Notes under the pieces: model-generated
Seen by the model: the letters and a program-made list of their open reading frames with translations, nothing else
The model's database searches: none
Told to the model about the DNA's origin: nothing
Part shown: positions 61,769 through 64,000 of the stretch, one piece after another
Position numbering within the stretch: the first letter of the stretch is position 1
Layout of the letters: each line of letters begins with the position of its first letter
NCBI RefSeq assembly: GCF_020783335.1
Contig: NZ_CP086068.1
Coordinates: forward strand, 124,001 to 188,000
Length of the DNA: 64,000 nucleotides
Direction of reading: 5' to 3'
Origin: Mucilaginibacter daejeonensis
Lineage (GTDB): Bacteria > Bacteroidota > Bacteroidia > Sphingobacteriales > Sphingobacteriaceae
Made by a program: the position numbers and the translations under genes

Positions 61769-63715
61769 TTACTCCTCAACGGCAGCCAAAGCGCTTTTGC
61801 TCAGGAGCTTGGCGCTTTCGGCCAGTTTGATGAATTCGGCGCGATAGCCTTCGTGGTCGGTGCCTTTGCCTGAGCGGGCCAGTTTGATGGCGTCATCGTA
61901 GCGGGCTCCTTGCTTGAATTCCGAATCGCGCAGCAGCATACCGATCTCGGCCACGGCGGTCGCAAATCTCATATCTGTAGAAGCTGATGAAAGTTCGACC
62001 GGTTTGTCCATCACCGTTACCTGGCTCATTTTGCTGGTATTACCGTCAGGTTCTTTGTAACGGAACTTGATGGTCAGCATTTCGGCAGATGAGTTACCAG
62101 CGGCGGTAGCAGGTTTGTTCTTTTGATACTTAAGCGGGTCAACGCTGTTGGTAAAGCGGTCCTTTACCCCGGCAGGGATCACCTCGTACAGGGCGGTCAC
62201 GTTGTGGCCTGCACCCATATCGCCGGCGTCTTTCAGGTCGTTGTTAAAATCTTCTTTGTTGAGCATGCGGTTCTCATAACCGATCAGGCGGTACGAGGCC
62301 ACTTTGGCCGGATTGAACTCCAACTGCAATTTAACATCCTTGGCCACGGTGAACAAGGTGCCACCAAATTCGGTCACCAGGGTCTTACGGGCCTCGGTAA
62401 TGTTGTCGATGTAGGCATAATTGCCGTTGCCCTTATCGGCCAGTACTTCCATTTTGCTGTCCTTATAGTTGCCCATGCCGTAACCCAGTACCGACAGGAA
62501 TACGCCGCTTTTGCGTTCCTGCTCGATCAGGTGCTCCATATCGTCATCGCTTGATGCACCTACGTTGAAATCGCCGTCGGTGGCCAGGATCACACGGTTG
62601 TTTCCTTTTTTAATGAAGTTCTGCATGGCGGTGCGATAGGCGAGTTTAATACCCTCACCTCCGGCGGTAGAACCTCCGGCCTGTAGTTTGTCGATCGCAT
62701 CTTTAATGGTGGTCTTTTGATCGCCCGGGGTCGATGGCAGCACCAGTCCGGCAGCACCGGCATATACCACAATGGCCACCTTATCAACAGGGCGCAGCTG
62801 ATCTACCAGCATCTTGAGCGACGCCTGCACCAACGGAAGCTTGTTAGCGCTCATCATCGATCCCGAAACATCGATCAGGAACACGAGGTTAGAGGCAGGT
62901 AAATTCTTGGTCTCCACCGTGCGGGCTTTAAGTCCTATGCGCAGCAGGCGGTGCTGTGGGTTCCATGGCGCGGCCGATAGTTCAGTATGGATGGCCACTG
63001 GGGCGCTGCCGGTAGGCGCAGGCAGATCATAATTAAAGTAGTTGATCATCTCCTCGATGCGGATAGCATCCTTAGGCGGCAACTGCCCGCCGTTGATAAA
63101 GCGGCGGATGTTGGTGTAAGAGGCAGCATCCACATCTATCGAGAAGGTTGAAAGTGGGTCTTCTGTAGGGTTCTTAAAGCCGTTCTCAGTGATGCCTTTA
63201 TAGCTTTCAGTGTTTTGTTGTGGGGACAGGTAGCCGTAAAGGTTGCTAGTGGTACTGGATATCCCCCTGATCCTAACGGTCGGCGAGGCACCTACGGCTA
63301 CGCCTGCCGCGCGGCCCTGCAAAACTTGCGGAGCAGCCATTCTCACCGTCTCAACAGAAGCGGTGGTGCTTATCTTTTTTTGTGGCGAGTATCCTACCAC
63401 TACCACGTCGTTCAAATGGGTAAGGTCGGGTGCCAATCGTACGTCGATCGTGCCAGCCTTACCAGCCACGATCTTTTGTGTGCTATACCCAATGAAGCTG
63501 AATATCAAAGTTGATTTCCCTTCGGGCGCGGTGATGCGGTAGGCTCCGTTGGCATCTGTTTGGGTGGCATTGTGATTGCTTTCTACCGTTACCATCACAC
63601 CCGGCAGCGGTTGTTTATTACCGGCATCATAAACATGGCCGGTAATGATGCGGTCGGCTGCTTGTACCGAGGTAACGCCGGCAATGATCAAAAGTAATAG
63701 GATGATCTTTTTCAT
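61769..63715 (-). CDS. von Willebrand A-domain (YfbK-type) protein with TonB-plug-like N-terminus
   Basis: 648 residues. Signal peptide MKKIILLLLIIAGVTSVQA. A CarboxypepD_reg domain (about 22-95) is followed by LNDVVVVGYSPQKKISTTAS and PTVRIRGISS, which imitate the TonB box and plug start of SusC proteins, but no barrel follows. A YfbK-type N-terminal segment (about 180-265, PLSTFSIDVDAASYTNIRRF) precedes the vWA domain with an intact MIDAS, DVSGS at 282-286, then T and D in ATDGDFNVG. The DUF3520 domain occupies about 470-645. Periplasmic or surface metal-dependent adhesion-type protein. Divergent from an ECF sigma gene across 88 bases. Confidence 0.88.
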   Translation of the reverse strand: MKKIILLLLIIAGVTSVQAADRIITGHVYDAGNKQPLPGVMVTVESNHNATQTDANGAYRITAPEGKSTLIFSFIGYSTQKIVAGKAGTIDVRLAPDLTHLNDVVVVGYSPQKKISTTASVETVRMAAPQVLQGRAAGVAVGASPTVRIRGISSTTSNLYGYLSPQQNTESYKGITENGFKNPTEDPLSTFSIDVDAASYTNIRRFINGGQLPPKDAIRIEEMINYFNYDLPAPTGSAPVAIHTELSAAPWNPQHRLLRIGLKARTVETKNLPASNLVFLIDVSGSMMSANKLPLVQASLKMLVDQLRPVDKVAIVVYAGAAGLVLPSTPGDQKTTIKDAIDKLQAGGSTAGGEGIKLAYRTAMQNFIKKGNNRVILATDGDFNVGASSDDDMEHLIEQERKSGVFLSVLGYGMGNYKDSKMEVLADKGNGNYAYIDNITEARKTLVTEFGGTLFTVAKDVKLQLEFNPAKVASYRLIGYENRMLNKEDFNNDLKDAGDMGAGHNVTALYEVIPAGVKDRFTNSVDPLKYQKNKPATAAGNSSAEMLTIKFRYKEPDGNTSKMSQVTVMDKPVELSSASTDMRFATAVAEIGMLLRDSEFKQGARYDDAIKLARSGKGTDHEGYRAEFIKLAESAKLLSKSALAAVEE

Positions 63716-63803
63716 GACTGTTGTTATTTAGATATATCCTAATGATGCAGTAGGTTGGGCGTTTCCATAAACCATTTTAAAAAATTATTTTACCGGCTTA
63801 AAC

Positions 63804-64000
63804 ATGAGTTGGTTCAGTAGTCAAAAAAAGCCCGATCATACGGCTGATGACGCCCTGCTGCAAAGCTACCGGCGAACGGGAGAACTGGCGGTACTGGGCC
63901 AACTGTATGAAAAGTATATGCCGCTGGTATACGGCGTGTGCCTCAAATACCTGCATGATGAAGAGCAAAGCAAGGATGCCGTGATGCAGATATTTGAGGA
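63804..64000 (+). CDS. ECF-type sigma factor, N-terminal part (cut by window edge)
   Basis: 65 codons before the right edge from the ATG at 63804. The sequence DDALLQSYRRTGELAVLGQL then YGVCLKYLHDEEQSKDAVMQ is region 2 of an RNA polymerase sigma-70-family ECF factor. In Bacteroidota, sigma genes opening with such a short acidic lead are commonly followed by a zinc-finger or similar anti-sigma gene, here outside the window. It is divergent from the vWA gene, and in related genomes this pair is often linked; that link is inference. Confidence 0.85.
   Translation, partial: MSWFSSQKKPDHTADDALLQSYRRTGELAVLGQLYEKYMPLVYGVCLKYLHDEEQSKDAVMQIFE

Overview
The window reads as chromosome of a member of the Bacteroidota, most likely the family Sphingobacteriaceae (a Mucilaginibacter or Pedobacter relative). 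This rests on a SusC/SusD pair with its own ECF sigma factor and FecR anti-sigma factor, on Bacteroidota-restricted families (DUF3127, DUF5689, the ligase-associated DEXH helicase), on menaquinone synthesis by the futalosine route, and on promoters of the TAnnTTTG type. Base composition looks close to half G+C, with one clearly AT-rich gene (25121-25948). The genus is inference. I see no rRNA, tRNA, CRISPR array, prophage, transposase or integrase.

Layout. 1-7600: a cell-wall transglycosylase-like gene cut by the left edge, the iron-sulfur pair mrp plus a NifU C-domain protein, a UPF0173 metallohydrolase, a GH30 glycosidase lipoprotein, ybaB and a serine hydrolase. 7762-18264: a DUF1919 gene, then a SusCD-type uptake locus in the order ECF sigma, FecR, SusC with an STN domain, SusD, DUF5689 lipoprotein and exported metallophosphoesterase. 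Its hydrolase is a phosphoesterase and not a glycosidase, so the imported nutrient may be a phosphoester. 18354-21301: an NHL-repeat lipoprotein, a DUF4920 protein and a TonB-C/MORN protein.

21599-25948 is the most accessory-looking stretch. It holds hsp20, a tightly overlapping three-gene operon (SPFH/SHOCT protein, TPR protein, zinc-ribbon membrane protein) that resembles the Bacillus subtilis YdjG/YdjI membrane-stress system without PspA, and an AT-rich orphan gene. About 60 bp of the 3' end of hsp20 is repeated on the far side of the operon, as if the operon had entered at the end of hsp20.

26120-47861 is mostly housekeeping: ffh, a polysaccharide deacetylase, pdxJ, pepT, a 21-repeat TPR protein, a multi-PAS protein ending in a phosphoacceptor helix without a kinase domain, mqnD-mqnB, queD-folE, fabD, an NtrY-like histidine kinase, an OprB-like porin, an HD hydrolase and an XRE regulator. 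47986-61107 carries an RlmL-type methyltransferase, DUF3127, yicC-gmk, the DEXH helicase, an HGSNAT-type membrane acyltransferase divergent from anmK, and several small proteins. 61769-64000 holds a von Willebrand A-domain protein and the start of a second ECF sigma factor.

Intergenic DNA is unusually structured. A 178-bp non-coding repeat occurs twice in opposite orientation 31 kb apart (28231-28408 and 59410-59587), about 84% identical without gaps, with five TGTTACA heptamers in a fixed arrangement. A second region (61137-61720) is a 2.5-copy tandem array of about 240-bp units made of small palindromes. A third (27528-28200) is a patchwork of hairpin repeats. Many convergent gene pairs share strong two-way terminators.
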